Source of the DNA: Ruminococcaceae bacterium UBA5295
GTDB taxonomy: Bacteria; Bacillota; Clostridia; Oscillospirales; Acutalibacteraceae
Length of the DNA: 53,710 nt
Reading direction: 5' to 3'
NCBI GenBank assembly: GCA_002411365.1
Contig: DHSD01000030.1
Location: 206,523 to 260,232, forward strand
Shown piece by piece: positions 43,397-51,249 of this stretch. The notes beneath the pieces are model-generated. The model worked only from the letters and a program-made list of their open reading frames with translations. It was not told the origin of the DNA and ran no database searches. Positions within the stretch are counted from its first letter, which is position 1, and each line of letters starts with the position of its first letter. A program made the translations under genes and the position numbers.

Positions 43397-44536
43397 TTGA
43401 ATACTAAAAGAAATCCAGAGATCATGTTTCTCAGCACTTATCCACCGCGCGCATGCGGGATTGCCACATTTACGCAGGATCTCGTCGGCGCTCTTTCAAA
43501 AACCGGAAAAATAAAAACCGGTATTGTGGCTGTGAACGACAATGACTACGATTACCCGCCGGAAGTACAGATGACCTTAAAGCAGTACAGCCCTGAAAGC
43601 TATCCTGAAACAGCAGAAAAAATCAATTCTTCATCATCTGACCTTCTGATGATTGAGCATGAGTTTGGAATCTATGGCGGTGAATGTGGCGAATATATTC
43701 TGAAATTTGCAGAAGCGCTTAAAAAGCCTTACTGTGTAACACTGCACACCGTTCTGCCAAAGCCGCTTAAAAAGCAGGAGACAATAATCCGGCAGCTTGC
43801 TGCCGGATGCCAAAAGCTTGTAACCATGTCTTCTTCTTCAGTCCATTTGCTCGAAAATATTTACGGAGTCCCTAAAGAAAAAATTTCCGTTATACCTCAC
43901 GGTGTACCTGAGCTCCCAATGGAAGACCGGGAATCCTTAAAAAAGCAGGAAAACCTCGAAGGGCGTTTTGTTGTGAGCACGTTTGGGTTGCTGAGCCCTG
44001 GGAAAGGCCTTGAATATGGCATTGAAGCTATCGCCCGTATAGCTAAGCAGCATCCCGAAATTGTCTACCTTATCCTTGGCCAGACACATCCAGGCATAAA
44101 AAAGCGCAACGGGGAAAAGTACCGCGAAAGCCTTGAAAAGCTTGTTCAGAAGTATGGCATTTCAAAGCACGTGCTGTTTGTTAACAAATACCTTACAAAG
44201 CAGGAGATAATACGTTACCTCTGCATGTCTGACGTCTATATGACGCCGTACCTTGGCAAGGACCAGGCCGTAAGCGGCACACTTGCCTATGCTGCAGGAT
44301 ATGGCTGTGCGATAGTTTCCACCCCCTATCCGTACGCAGAAGAAATGCTTGCAGATGGGCGCGGGCTTCTTGCAGAATTTAAAAATGCGGATTCGCTCGC
44401 CAAATGTATTATGGAAATCATGCGCGACCATGGGAAGCAGAATATGATGGAAAATAAAATGCTCTCATTTGGCAGGAACATGATGTGGAGCCGTGTAGCG
44501 GAAAAATATCTTTCTGTATTCAGCCAATCAATATAA
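43397..44536 (+). CDS. GT4-family glycosyltransferase
   Basis: A 379-residue, GT-B fold, retaining glycosyltransferase. N-terminal marks: IMFLSTYPPRACGIATFTQDL (9-29) and MIEHEFGIYGGECGEYI (84-100). The C-terminal nucleotide-sugar half has FVVSTFGLLSPGKGLEYGIEAI (194-215), and GTLAYAAGYGCAIVSTPYPYAEEML holds the EX7E-like acidic element. No membrane spans. The start is TTG at 43,397 with AAAGGA 8 bases upstream. To my recollection, similar proteins elsewhere are fused at the C-terminus to the helical domain encoded here by the following separate gene, which would explain the tight linkage. Confidence 0.87.
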   Translation: MNTKRNPEIMFLSTYPPRACGIATFTQDLVGALSKTGKIKTGIVAVNDNDYDYPPEVQMTLKQYSPESYPETAEKINSSSSDLLMIEHEFGIYGGECGEYILKFAEALKKPYCVTLHTVLPKPLKKQETIIRQLAAGCQKLVTMSSSSVHLLENIYGVPKEKISVIPHGVPELPMEDRESLKKQENLEGRFVVSTFGLLSPGKGLEYGIEAIARIAKQHPEIVYLILGQTHPGIKKRNGEKYRESLEKLVQKYGISKHVLFVNKYLTKQEIIRYLCMSDVYMTPYLGKDQAVSGTLAYAAGYGCAIVSTPYPYAEEMLADGRGLLAEFKNADSLAKCIMEIMRDHGKQNMMENKMLSFGRNMMWSRVAEKYLSVFSQSI

Positions 44537-44554
44537 GTATGAAAGGAATTGCTA

Positions 44555-45580
44555 ATGACTGACTCAATTAATCTTCAGTACCTTTTCCGCATGACAGATG
44601 ATACCGGTATATTTCAACACTCGGTGTTTGGCATTCCTGACCCGTCAGAGGGTTATACTACTGACGACAACGCCCGCGCACTTATACTGGCCATTATGCT
44701 GCAGGAACGTTACCATGAGCAAAGGTATGAAAAAATGGCGGCGCACTATTTAAGTTTTCTCCTCTACGCTGAAAAAGGGCGCTGGTTCCGCAATTTTATG
44801 GATTACAGCCGCACCTTTACAGAAAAGCGCGGCTCTGAAGACTGTTTCGGCCGCTGCCTGCTTGCCCTTGGATTTGTGGCTTCACGGCAGGATATCCAGG
44901 TTTCTATAAAGGGTTGCGCAGAGCACCTACTAAACCGCGTTGTTTCAAGCTGCTCAAGCCTGTCATACATCAAAGGAAAAGCCTATGCGCTTACCGGCCT
45001 TACGCTATGGAATAATCCATGTGCACAGCCATATGTTAAAATGCTTCGCGATTCTATCGCTGATACATATGTCCAGTGCCGCAGAGAGGATTGGCGCTGG
45101 TTTGAAGGGAAAATGACCTATTGCAGTGCCATCCTTCCCCTTGCTGTTTTAAATGCATATAAAACAGAAGAACCGCAAATAAAAATTGGCCTCGAAAGCC
45201 TTGATTTTCTGGCTGAAACCGCATTTCACAATGGTATGTTTATTCCAATCGGCTGTAAGGGCTGGTTCAGCCTCGGAAAAAAGATGGCATTATATGATGA
45301 ACAGCCGGTAGAAGCGTGCAGCATGATGCTTACATGCTTTAAAGCATACCAAATAACAAAAAACAGCAAATATCTTGACGAAGCAAAAAACTGCTTTCTA
45401 TGGTACCTTGGCAAAAACCTGACGAAAACACCTATGGTTGACTCTCAAACTGGCGGGTGTTATGATGGGCTTAAACCCAACGGGCTGAATCCGAATGAAG
45501 GCGCGGAAAGCCTTGTCTGCTGGCTTATTGCAGCGCTTATTGCAGAAAAAAATGGCTGGTTTCCAGAAATCAAAAAATAA
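44555..45580 (+). CDS. Helical-barrel glycosidase-like protein of the glycan operon
   Basis: A 341-residue cytoplasmic protein with the repeating helix-hairpin pattern of an (alpha/alpha)6 barrel. No named catalytic family is recognised. Possible active-site segments are FGIPDPSEGYTTDDNARALILAI (about 25-47, an Asp-Asp-Asn-Ala-Arg motif seen in barrel enzymes), EDCFGRCLLALG, REDWRWFEGKMTYCSA and DEQPVEACSM, all rich in acidic and aromatic residues. The ATG at 44,555 has AAAGGA 7 bases upstream; a TTG two codons earlier is too close. It is the last gene of the operon, 18 bases after the GT4 gene, and is probably its catalytic or regulatory partner. Confidence 0.75.
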   Translation: MTDSINLQYLFRMTDDTGIFQHSVFGIPDPSEGYTTDDNARALILAIMLQERYHEQRYEKMAAHYLSFLLYAEKGRWFRNFMDYSRTFTEKRGSEDCFGRCLLALGFVASRQDIQVSIKGCAEHLLNRVVSSCSSLSYIKGKAYALTGLTLWNNPCAQPYVKMLRDSIADTYVQCRREDWRWFEGKMTYCSAILPLAVLNAYKTEEPQIKIGLESLDFLAETAFHNGMFIPIGCKGWFSLGKKMALYDEQPVEACSMMLTCFKAYQITKNSKYLDEAKNCFLWYLGKNLTKTPMVDSQTGGCYDGLKPNGLNPNEGAESLVCWLIAALIAEKNGWFPEIKK

Positions 45581-45617
45581 ATTGTCCTTCAAACATTATT
45601 CTGCATCTTCAGATGTC

Positions 45618-45646
45618 TTGACAAGATTGACACCATATGATAAAAT
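45618..45646 (+). promoter_or_regulatory. Promoter of tRNA-Leu
   Basis: TTGACA (45,618-45,623), 17-base spacer, TAAAAT (45,641-45,646), starting transcription a few bases before the tRNA. A second TTGACA begins nine bases after the first. Confidence 0.8.
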
Positions 45647-45659
45647 TAAAAGGTCATTT

Positions 45660-45750
45660 GCGAGAATGGCGAAATTGGCAGACGCGCAAGATTCAGGTTC
45701 TTGTGGATGACTAAAAGTCCATGAGGGTTCAAGTCCCTCTTCTCGCACCA
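45660..45750 (+). tRNA. tRNA-Leu (anticodon CAG)
   Basis: A 91-base class II tRNA. The acceptor GCGAGAA pairs with TTCTCGC, and CCA is encoded. The anticodon stem CAAGA/TCTTG closes the loop TTCAGGT, so the anticodon is CAG, reading CUG. The long variable arm (TGGATGACTAAAAGTCCA) is as expected for leucine, and the T-arm contains GGTTCAAGTCC. It has its own promoter and terminator. Confidence 0.96.
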
Positions 45751-45759
45751 GCCCAGAAG

Positions 45760-45808
45760 CCCGCATGAGTACCGATTGTTCAGTATTCATGCGGGTTTTC
45801 TTTTTATT
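45760..45808 (+). terminator. Terminator after tRNA-Leu
   Basis: CCCGCATGA (45,760-45,768) and TCATGCGGG (45,787-45,795) pair perfectly, extended by four more pairs inside, followed by TTTTCTTTTTATTTT. The stretch from here to 45,955 is AT-rich with no other feature seen. Confidence 0.9.
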
Positions 45809-45955
45809 TTTTTCTACTTTAATGTCTATTTATTATACATTATAATAATTATTAGACATATTTGGCCATTAAATATGACACGGATTCCCAGCTAAAAATA
45901 CAGCATGAAAGCCAAAATCCAAGCGTTTAGATTATAGTATGTAACACTGGACAAA

Positions 45956-45989
45956 ATAAAGGTCCACCGGAAATTAATCCCGATGGACC
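45956..45989 (-). terminator. Terminator after the antiporter gene
   Basis: On the minus strand GGTCCATCGG and CCGGTGGACC (45,980-45,989 with 45,961-45,970) pair over 10 bp with one wobble around a 9-base loop, followed by TTTATTTT. Confidence 0.8.
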
Positions 45990-46072
45990 TTATCAAGAAG
46001 CAGAATAGGTGCGGCCCCTGCTTCTTGCAAATGGATAATAACATTATTGTTCTATATCGTCAATATAATATG

Positions 46073-47368
46073 CTACTCGTCCCTTTCCGTGATGCTGTCA
46101 ACTGTTCCCTGCATTGGGTTGTCTTGATGACTATCGTTCGAACCTTTGGAAACCATTTTGAGTAAGATAGGGCAAAGCACAGAAGAAAGAATAATCAGCA
46201 TGATAGTTCCTACAAGCGGATCAATTCCGATTACCGTTCCATTCGAAGCTCTTTCAATAAGGCTTTTACCAGTTGAATAAACAGCAAGCGCTACTTCACC
46301 GCGCGCAATCATTCCTACGCCTATTGTAAGAGAATCATGGTTGCTGTAATGGAAGGCTTTTGCCGTCAGGCCGCAGCCGATAATCTTGCCAATAATGCCA
46401 ACAACTACAAACACAAGCCCAAACATCAGCTCGCTTATCTTGAAATGGCTAAAGTCAGCGCTTATTCCTATATAAGCAAAGAAAATCGGTGTGAAAAACA
46501 TATATCCGCTTACAACTACTTTTCGGTCAACGTAAGCAGTGTCATGCATTCCACTAAGCATAAGACCGGCCATATAAGCGCCTGTGATAGCTGTAATATC
46601 AAACCATTTTTCTGCGCAGTAAGCGTAAACAAAGCACATTACAAGTGCAAAAATACCCGTGCGCTGTGTGTGCGGATGATGGGTGACTATCCATTTAAAC
46701 AGCGCCCGCAGCGGGATACCGGCGCCAATGGTAAAGGCAAAAAAGCCAACAGCTTTCAGCAATGTAATACCAATGCTGCCCTTACCGTTAAGGCTTGTGA
46801 CAATACTTAGCGCTATAATACCCAATACGTCATCGATAATCGCAGCACTTAGAATCGCCGTGCCTGCACGTGTATCGAGTTTTCCCAACTCACGAAGAGT
46901 TTCGACTGTTATGCCGACACTTGTAGCTGCAAGTATAACGCCTACAAACAGGGCGTTCATTAATTTCGCATGGTCACCGAGAGTGTATAGGCCGCCCATA
47001 AACATAGCTGCACTTAAAGTGCCAAGTGCCATTGGCACAAGCACACCAACAGTAGCTATAGCTGTTGCGGCCGCCCCGCTTTTTTTCAGAGCTTTAATAT
47101 CAGTCTCAAGGCCGCTGGAAAATAGAATTAAAATAACGCCAATCTCTGCAAATGTCTCAAGAACGTCCATTTCCGGTTTTGCCGGGTTTATTAATCCTTT
47201 AAACCCAATTCCGAGATTGGAAAAAATTGCAGGGCCAATCAGCAGTCCGGAAATTACCATGCCGGTTACCTGAGGAAGGCCGATTTTCCTCATTAAAAGG
47301 CCAAGTCCCTTTGTCGCAAAAAGAATAATTCCAAGATACAAAACGATGTGCACTACATCAAATGACAT
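46073..47368 (-). CDS. CPA2-family cation/proton antiporter
   Basis: A 431-residue inner-membrane protein with about twelve hydrophobic segments, of the KefB/NapA-like Na+/H+ or K+/H+ exchanger family. It has the typical start LGLLMRKIGLPQVTGMVISGLLIGP (about 21-45). The Asp-Asp pair in SAAIIDDVLGIIALS (about 180-195) marks CPA2 electrogenic members. GMIARGEVALAVYSTG is near the C-terminal end. There is no RCK/TrkA-N domain; the end is a short charged tail (KGSNDSHQDNPMQGTVDSITERDE). ATG 47,368 has AGAGG 7 bases upstream. It sits beside the rnf operon and could use or dissipate the Na+/H+ gradient that Rnf builds. Confidence 0.9.
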   Translation of the reverse strand: MSFDVVHIVLYLGIILFATKGLGLLMRKIGLPQVTGMVISGLLIGPAIFSNLGIGFKGLINPAKPEMDVLETFAEIGVILILFSSGLETDIKALKKSGAAATAIATVGVLVPMALGTLSAAMFMGGLYTLGDHAKLMNALFVGVILAATSVGITVETLRELGKLDTRAGTAILSAAIIDDVLGIIALSIVTSLNGKGSIGITLLKAVGFFAFTIGAGIPLRALFKWIVTHHPHTQRTGIFALVMCFVYAYCAEKWFDITAITGAYMAGLMLSGMHDTAYVDRKVVVSGYMFFTPIFFAYIGISADFSHFKISELMFGLVFVVVGIIGKIIGCGLTAKAFHYSNHDSLTIGVGMIARGEVALAVYSTGKSLIERASNGTVIGIDPLVGTIMLIILSSVLCPILLKMVSKGSNDSHQDNPMQGTVDSITERDE

Positions 47369-47456
47369 TTTCTCGCCTCTAAATAATTTTAGTTTTCTAT
47401 ACGCCCGCAAAGTGATAAGCAGAAAGTAATTCTTTAATTGCCTGAATCAGCAGAAA

Positions 47457-47515
47457 ACAAATTGTCCGCAGTTACTTGTTCTCAGCAAATATGCTTAAAC
47501 AATTTCACTGCGGAC
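47457..47515 (-). terminator. Terminator of the rnf operon
   Basis: On the minus strand GTCCGCAGT (47,507-47,515) pairs with ACTGCGGAC (47,464-47,472). The 34-base interval contains a nested TTGTT/AACAA pair, and the tail is AATTTGTTTTC. It lies between rnfB and the antiporter gene. Confidence 0.65.
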
Positions 47516-47572
47516 TTTGCAGTTTATCCAGTTTTAAACCTTACAGCTAATCAGCTGCACATAAACGAATAA

Positions 47573-48379
47573 TTACTGAGAATCTGACGTGCCTGTAAGC
47601 CGAATAATATGCCGTGGACATGCAGAAACACAGTCACCGCACCCTACGCACTTTTCCGGATCAACGCGCGCGAGAAAATTCTTAACATGAATAGCATCGT
47701 GCGTGCAGGTCTTTTCACAACGCATACAGCCAATGCAGCCTGCTTTGCAGGCCTTGATAACATCAGCACCTTTGTCACAGCTGCTGCAAAGAACAACTGC
47801 CTGTTTTTTAACAGGAATCAGCGAAAGTAGGTGCTTAGGGCAAGTTGTGACACACTGCCCGCACGCGACGCAGTTTTTAGACTCAACCATTGCTACACCG
47901 TTGCGTATGCTCAGTGCATCATAATTACAGGCATTCACACAGTCACCAAGGCCAATGCAGCCATAGCTGCATTTTGTAGGGCTTCCGGCTATCTGAACAG
48001 CAGCCGCACATGTTTTTATGCCTTCATAATCAACTTTAGTCGTTGTATTGTCATTGCTGCCAAGGCAATGGACAACCGACACATGAGGCTCCGCACTCGT
48101 TGCAGCAACGCCGAGGTACTTTGAAATTTTTTCCGCTACAGGCGCACCTCCAACAGAACATAAGCCCGGCTGTGCCTCCCCCGTTGCCATAGCCTTCGCA
48201 TAACCATCGCATCCAGAAAAGCCGCATGCGCCGCAGTTAGCTCCTGGCAGCATTGCGCGGATATCTTCTGTCTTCTGGTCTTTCGGGACAGCCATTACAA
48301 TGGAGGCTATGGCAAGAATAAGGCCTGAAATAAGGCCAATGCCTGTAACTAAAACGATTGCAAATGTTATATCATTCAT
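47573..48379 (-). CDS. rnfB: Rnf complex ferredoxin-like subunit B
   Basis: Entry point for electrons from reduced ferredoxin into the Rnf ion pump. The 268-residue protein has one N-terminal membrane anchor (about 7-29) and a 4Fe-4S domain NCGACGFSGCDGYAKAM. It then carries several ferredoxin-type clusters: CSYGCIGLGDCVNAC (Asn replaces the usual Pro after the last Cys), CVACGQCVTTCP, CIGCMRCEKTC and CVGCGDCVSACP. ATG 48,379 is chosen, with GGGGG 8 bases before; an upstream GTG overlaps that site. Last gene of the rnf operon, as in other Clostridia. Confidence 0.95.
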   Translation of the reverse strand: MNDITFAIVLVTGIGLISGLILAIASIVMAVPKDQKTEDIRAMLPGANCGACGFSGCDGYAKAMATGEAQPGLCSVGGAPVAEKISKYLGVAATSAEPHVSVVHCLGSNDNTTTKVDYEGIKTCAAAVQIAGSPTKCSYGCIGLGDCVNACNYDALSIRNGVAMVESKNCVACGQCVTTCPKHLLSLIPVKKQAVVLCSSCDKGADVIKACKAGCIGCMRCEKTCTHDAIHVKNFLARVDPEKCVGCGDCVSACPRHIIRLTGTSDSQ

Positions 48380-48392
48380 TTCATCCACCCCC

Positions 48393-49007
48393 TTAGCTTA
48401 CACCCAGCATTCCGGTCACAAGGCCAGAAAAGCCAAGGAACGAAAGGGATGTGATCGAGGCCGCGACAAGCGTAATCGGAAGGCCTCTCCAAAACTTAGG
48501 CACATCATTGAGTTCAATGCGCTCACGAACACCTGAGAACATTACCAGTGCAACCAAAAAGCCAATGCCTGCACCAAAAGCATTCATGATAGCCTGACCA
48601 TAACCGAATGTTGTTGGATTCGCCGCATGCTTGTCAAGCACCAGCATTGTAACACCAAGCACGGCGCAGTTTGTAGTAATAAGTGGAAGATAAACACCGA
48701 GCGCATTGTAAAGCGTAGGAATATACTTCTTAAGTACTGTTTCTATGAACTGCACTAAAACTGCAATTACAAGGATAAATACAATTGTTTCAAGATAATC
48801 AAGACCATTCGGCACAAGGATGCCATAGTATATAGGCCATGTAACAGCGGTTGAAATCACCATTACTATAGTCACAGCAATGCTCATGCCAATAGCGCTG
48901 TCACGTTTCTTGGAAACACCGAGAAAAGGGCAGATGCCGAGGAATTTATCGAGAATATAGTTTTCAGTCAGAATAGATGTCAGAAAAATGGCAAGCAACT
49001 GTTTCAT
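48393..49007 (-). CDS. rnfA: Rnf complex membrane subunit A
   Basis: A 204-residue membrane subunit with six spans and the conserved start LLAIFLTSILTENYILDKFLGICPFLGVSKK, whose Cys in GICPFLG is thought to help bind the intramembrane Fe-S cluster shared with RnfE. A second conserved Cys lies in LITTNCAVLG. It is homologous to NqrE/RnfE with opposite topology. It overlaps the rnfE stop by four bases, so A and E are made together. Confidence 0.95.
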   Translation of the reverse strand: MKQLLAIFLTSILTENYILDKFLGICPFLGVSKKRDSAIGMSIAVTIVMVISTAVTWPIYYGILVPNGLDYLETIVFILVIAVLVQFIETVLKKYIPTLYNALGVYLPLITTNCAVLGVTMLVLDKHAANPTTFGYGQAIMNAFGAGIGFLVALVMFSGVRERIELNDVPKFWRGLPITLVAASITSLSFLGFSGLVTGMLGVS

Positions 49008-49723
49008 TTCTCTTTAGCCTCCCCGTCGTTTTTCTTAGCAGTCAGCGAGCAGCCATTTGCAAGTGCACAGCCGCCGCATCCACGGTATCCTGCACAACCG
49101 ATTTCTTCAGGGGCTTTGCCTTCGCCAGACAGGCGGTTTGCAATTGCAACCAGAAGGCCAAAAATGAAGAAACCTCCCGGCGGAAGAAGAAGGATTATGA
49201 TGGACGGTATGAAATTCGACAGCACCGGCAGGCCAAAGAAAGTGCCGCTGCCAAACAACTCACGGATTATGCCCATGCAAAGCAGTGTGCATGTATAGCC
49301 AACGCCCATACCAAGCCCATCGAGGATGGAAGGCAGAACAGGGTTTTTGCTTGCAAACATTTCAGCACGGCCGAAGATAATGCAGTTAACAACTATCAGC
49401 GGCAGATAAACACCAAGCGCTGTTTTAAGGCTCGGCGAAAACGCTTCAACAAGCATCTGCACAACAGTTACAAAGCCTGCAATAACAACTATATAGCACG
49501 GAATACGCACTTTGTCAGGAATAATTTTTCTCAGCAATGAAATAATCGCGTTAGAGCAAACCAGCACAAACGTTGTCGCAATGCCCATCCCTATGGCGTT
49601 CATTGCAGTTGTTGTTATGGCCAGCGTGGAGCACGTGCCAAGGACTAAACGCAAAACCGGGTTTTCTTTTACGATTCCTTTTGAAAATTCATGCCAGAGA
49701 CTATTTTTCTTTTTCCCAGCCAT
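49004..49723 (-). CDS. rnfE: Rnf complex membrane subunit E
   Basis: A 239-residue six-span partner of RnfA: KENPVLRLVLGTCSTLAITT (about 19-38) and LIVVNCIIFGRAE carry the conserved cysteines matching those of RnfA. The last 35 residues form a soluble Cys-rich tail (CAGYRGCGGCALANGC) seen in some clostridial RnfE proteins; it might bind metal, but no cluster can be assigned from sequence. Four-base overlap with rnfA. Confidence 0.95.
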   Translation of the reverse strand: MAGKKKNSLWHEFSKGIVKENPVLRLVLGTCSTLAITTTAMNAIGMGIATTFVLVCSNAIISLLRKIIPDKVRIPCYIVVIAGFVTVVQMLVEAFSPSLKTALGVYLPLIVVNCIIFGRAEMFASKNPVLPSILDGLGMGVGYTCTLLCMGIIRELFGSGTFFGLPVLSNFIPSIIILLLPPGGFFIFGLLVAIANRLSGEGKAPEEIGCAGYRGCGGCALANGCSLTAKKNDGEAKEK

Positions 49724-49726
49724 ATA

Positions 49727-50302
49727 TTATGCACCGCCCTTCACTTGCTTATATTCGGCAATGGCATTATTTACAGCCTCTGTAACAGCTTTGCTGGAAA
49801 TGGTTGCGCCCGTCATGGCATTTATCTTTCCATTGCCGGCTTTGCCGTTTTTAACGACTTCAAAACCATTTGCAGGAACCTGCTGTTTATACTGGTCGCG
49901 GAAAGAAGCTTTCTTAGCATTTAAACCCAGCCCCGGTGTGTCGCTTGTATTAGTCAGGACAACGCCGGAAACTTTTCCGCTTTTTTTGATTCCCGTCATA
50001 ACAGTGATGTCGCCGCCATAACTGGCAGTTTTTGTTGTAATCACCCATCCAATAGGCTGGCCGCCCTTTTTGCCCTCATAGCAGTCGATAACTTTATTAG
50101 AAACAAGTTTAGCATTGCTTTTCTCAAAGCTGCCGGCTTCAGGGAGTGCCACAAGGCGCGACTCTTGTGCGTCTTTTTCCGCCTGTGCTGCTATGGAACC
50201 CTTTGTCGCAGCATTAGTCGCCGCAAGGCATGCGGTTACAACAAAACAAATCAGGACAAGGACCAGGGTCGGTTTCCAAATTTCTTTTGCATTACCTTTC
50301 AT
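49727..50302 (-). CDS. rnfG: Rnf complex FMN-carrying subunit G
   Basis: A 191-residue protein with an N-terminal membrane anchor (about 11-31) and an extracytoplasmic FMN-binding domain. ApbE normally attaches FMN to the Thr of a Dxx(S/T)GAT motif; here the site reads NAMTGATISS, so the acceptor Thr is present but the leading Asp is Asn. GGDITVMTGIKKSGKVSGVVL is the usual domain core. It overlaps the rnfD stop by four bases. Confidence 0.93.
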   Translation of the reverse strand: MKGNAKEIWKPTLVLVLICFVVTACLAATNAATKGSIAAQAEKDAQESRLVALPEAGSFEKSNAKLVSNKVIDCYEGKKGGQPIGWVITTKTASYGGDITVMTGIKKSGKVSGVVLTNTSDTPGLGLNAKKASFRDQYKQQVPANGFEVVKNGKAGNGKINAMTGATISSKAVTEAVNNAIAEYKQVKGGA

Positions 50303-51249
50303 TGCTTCACAGGCTCCTTTCCAAATGCTTTCGTGCGTGTGCCAGAATCAATTAACGGTACAAGTATGTTCATAAGTACTATAGAATAGGAAACACCTTC
50401 AGGCAGGTTTGCAAAATTGCGTATCAGCATTGTTATTGCACCACACCCTACAGCGTAAATCACTTGGCCTTTCTTTGTAAGCGGTGATGTTGTATAATCT
50501 GTAGCCATAAAGATGGCACCGAGCATCAGTCCGCCTGAAAGAAGGTCCATTGGCACATTGCGGCCCATGCAAAGAGAAAGCAGCGCCGCAGTGCCGATAT
50601 AGCAAAGCGGAATAATAGGGCTTATTACCCTACGGATAATCAGATAAATGCCGCCGAGGATAAGCGCCAGCGTGCATGTTTCGCCGAGGCAGCCTCCGCG
50701 GTTGCCGAGGAACATCTGAAGCAGGCTTGGCAGCTGGTCTGGCGAAGCATGCTGCTTTATAAGCGCCAACGGTGTCGCTGCAGTCATTGCATCTGTAGAG
50801 TGCAGATAGTAATACGGTTTCGCCCATGTTGTCATTGCTGCCGGAAAAGAGTTCATAATTATAATGCGGGCAGTCAGTGCAGGGTTTACAAAGTTCTGGC
50901 CAATGCCGCCGAACATCTGTTTAACAACCACAATTGCAACTACGCCGCCGAATACAGCCATCATCGGATTGATACCTACCGGCAGGTTGAACGCAAGCAG
51001 AATACCTGTTACAACAGCACTAAGGTCGCCGATAGTGTTATCCCGCTTCATCACCTTGCGGCAGATATACTCGCTTACAACACACGAAATGACAGTCACT
51101 GCAACAATCATCAGAGCGCGCGGGCCAAAAATTATAATTGAAGCGACAAGCGCAGGCACAAGCGCAATAATGACATCCAACATAATCTTTCTGGTTGTTG
51201 CCGCACAGTGGACATGAGGCGAAGATGAAACAACAAGTTTTTCTTCCAT
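50299..51249 (-). CDS. rnfD: Rnf complex membrane subunit D
   Basis: A 316-residue NqrB/RnfD-family subunit with about eight to ten spans, thought to form part of the ion path. The start is SSSPHVHCAATTRKIMLDVIIALVPA. FGGIGQNFVNPALTARI and MATDYTTSPLTKKGQ are conserved loops. The FMN-attachment motif reads DAMTAATPLA, keeping Asp and the acceptor Thr but with Ala in place of Gly. ATG 51,249 follows GAGGGGG by 8 bases and overlaps the rnfC stop by one base (TAATG). Confidence 0.94.
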   Translation of the reverse strand: MEEKLVVSSSPHVHCAATTRKIMLDVIIALVPALVASIIIFGPRALMIVAVTVISCVVSEYICRKVMKRDNTIGDLSAVVTGILLAFNLPVGINPMMAVFGGVVAIVVVKQMFGGIGQNFVNPALTARIIIMNSFPAAMTTWAKPYYYLHSTDAMTAATPLALIKQHASPDQLPSLLQMFLGNRGGCLGETCTLALILGGIYLIIRRVISPIIPLCYIGTAALLSLCMGRNVPMDLLSGGLMLGAIFMATDYTTSPLTKKGQVIYAVGCGAITMLIRNFANLPEGVSYSIVLMNILVPLIDSGTRTKAFGKEPVKQ

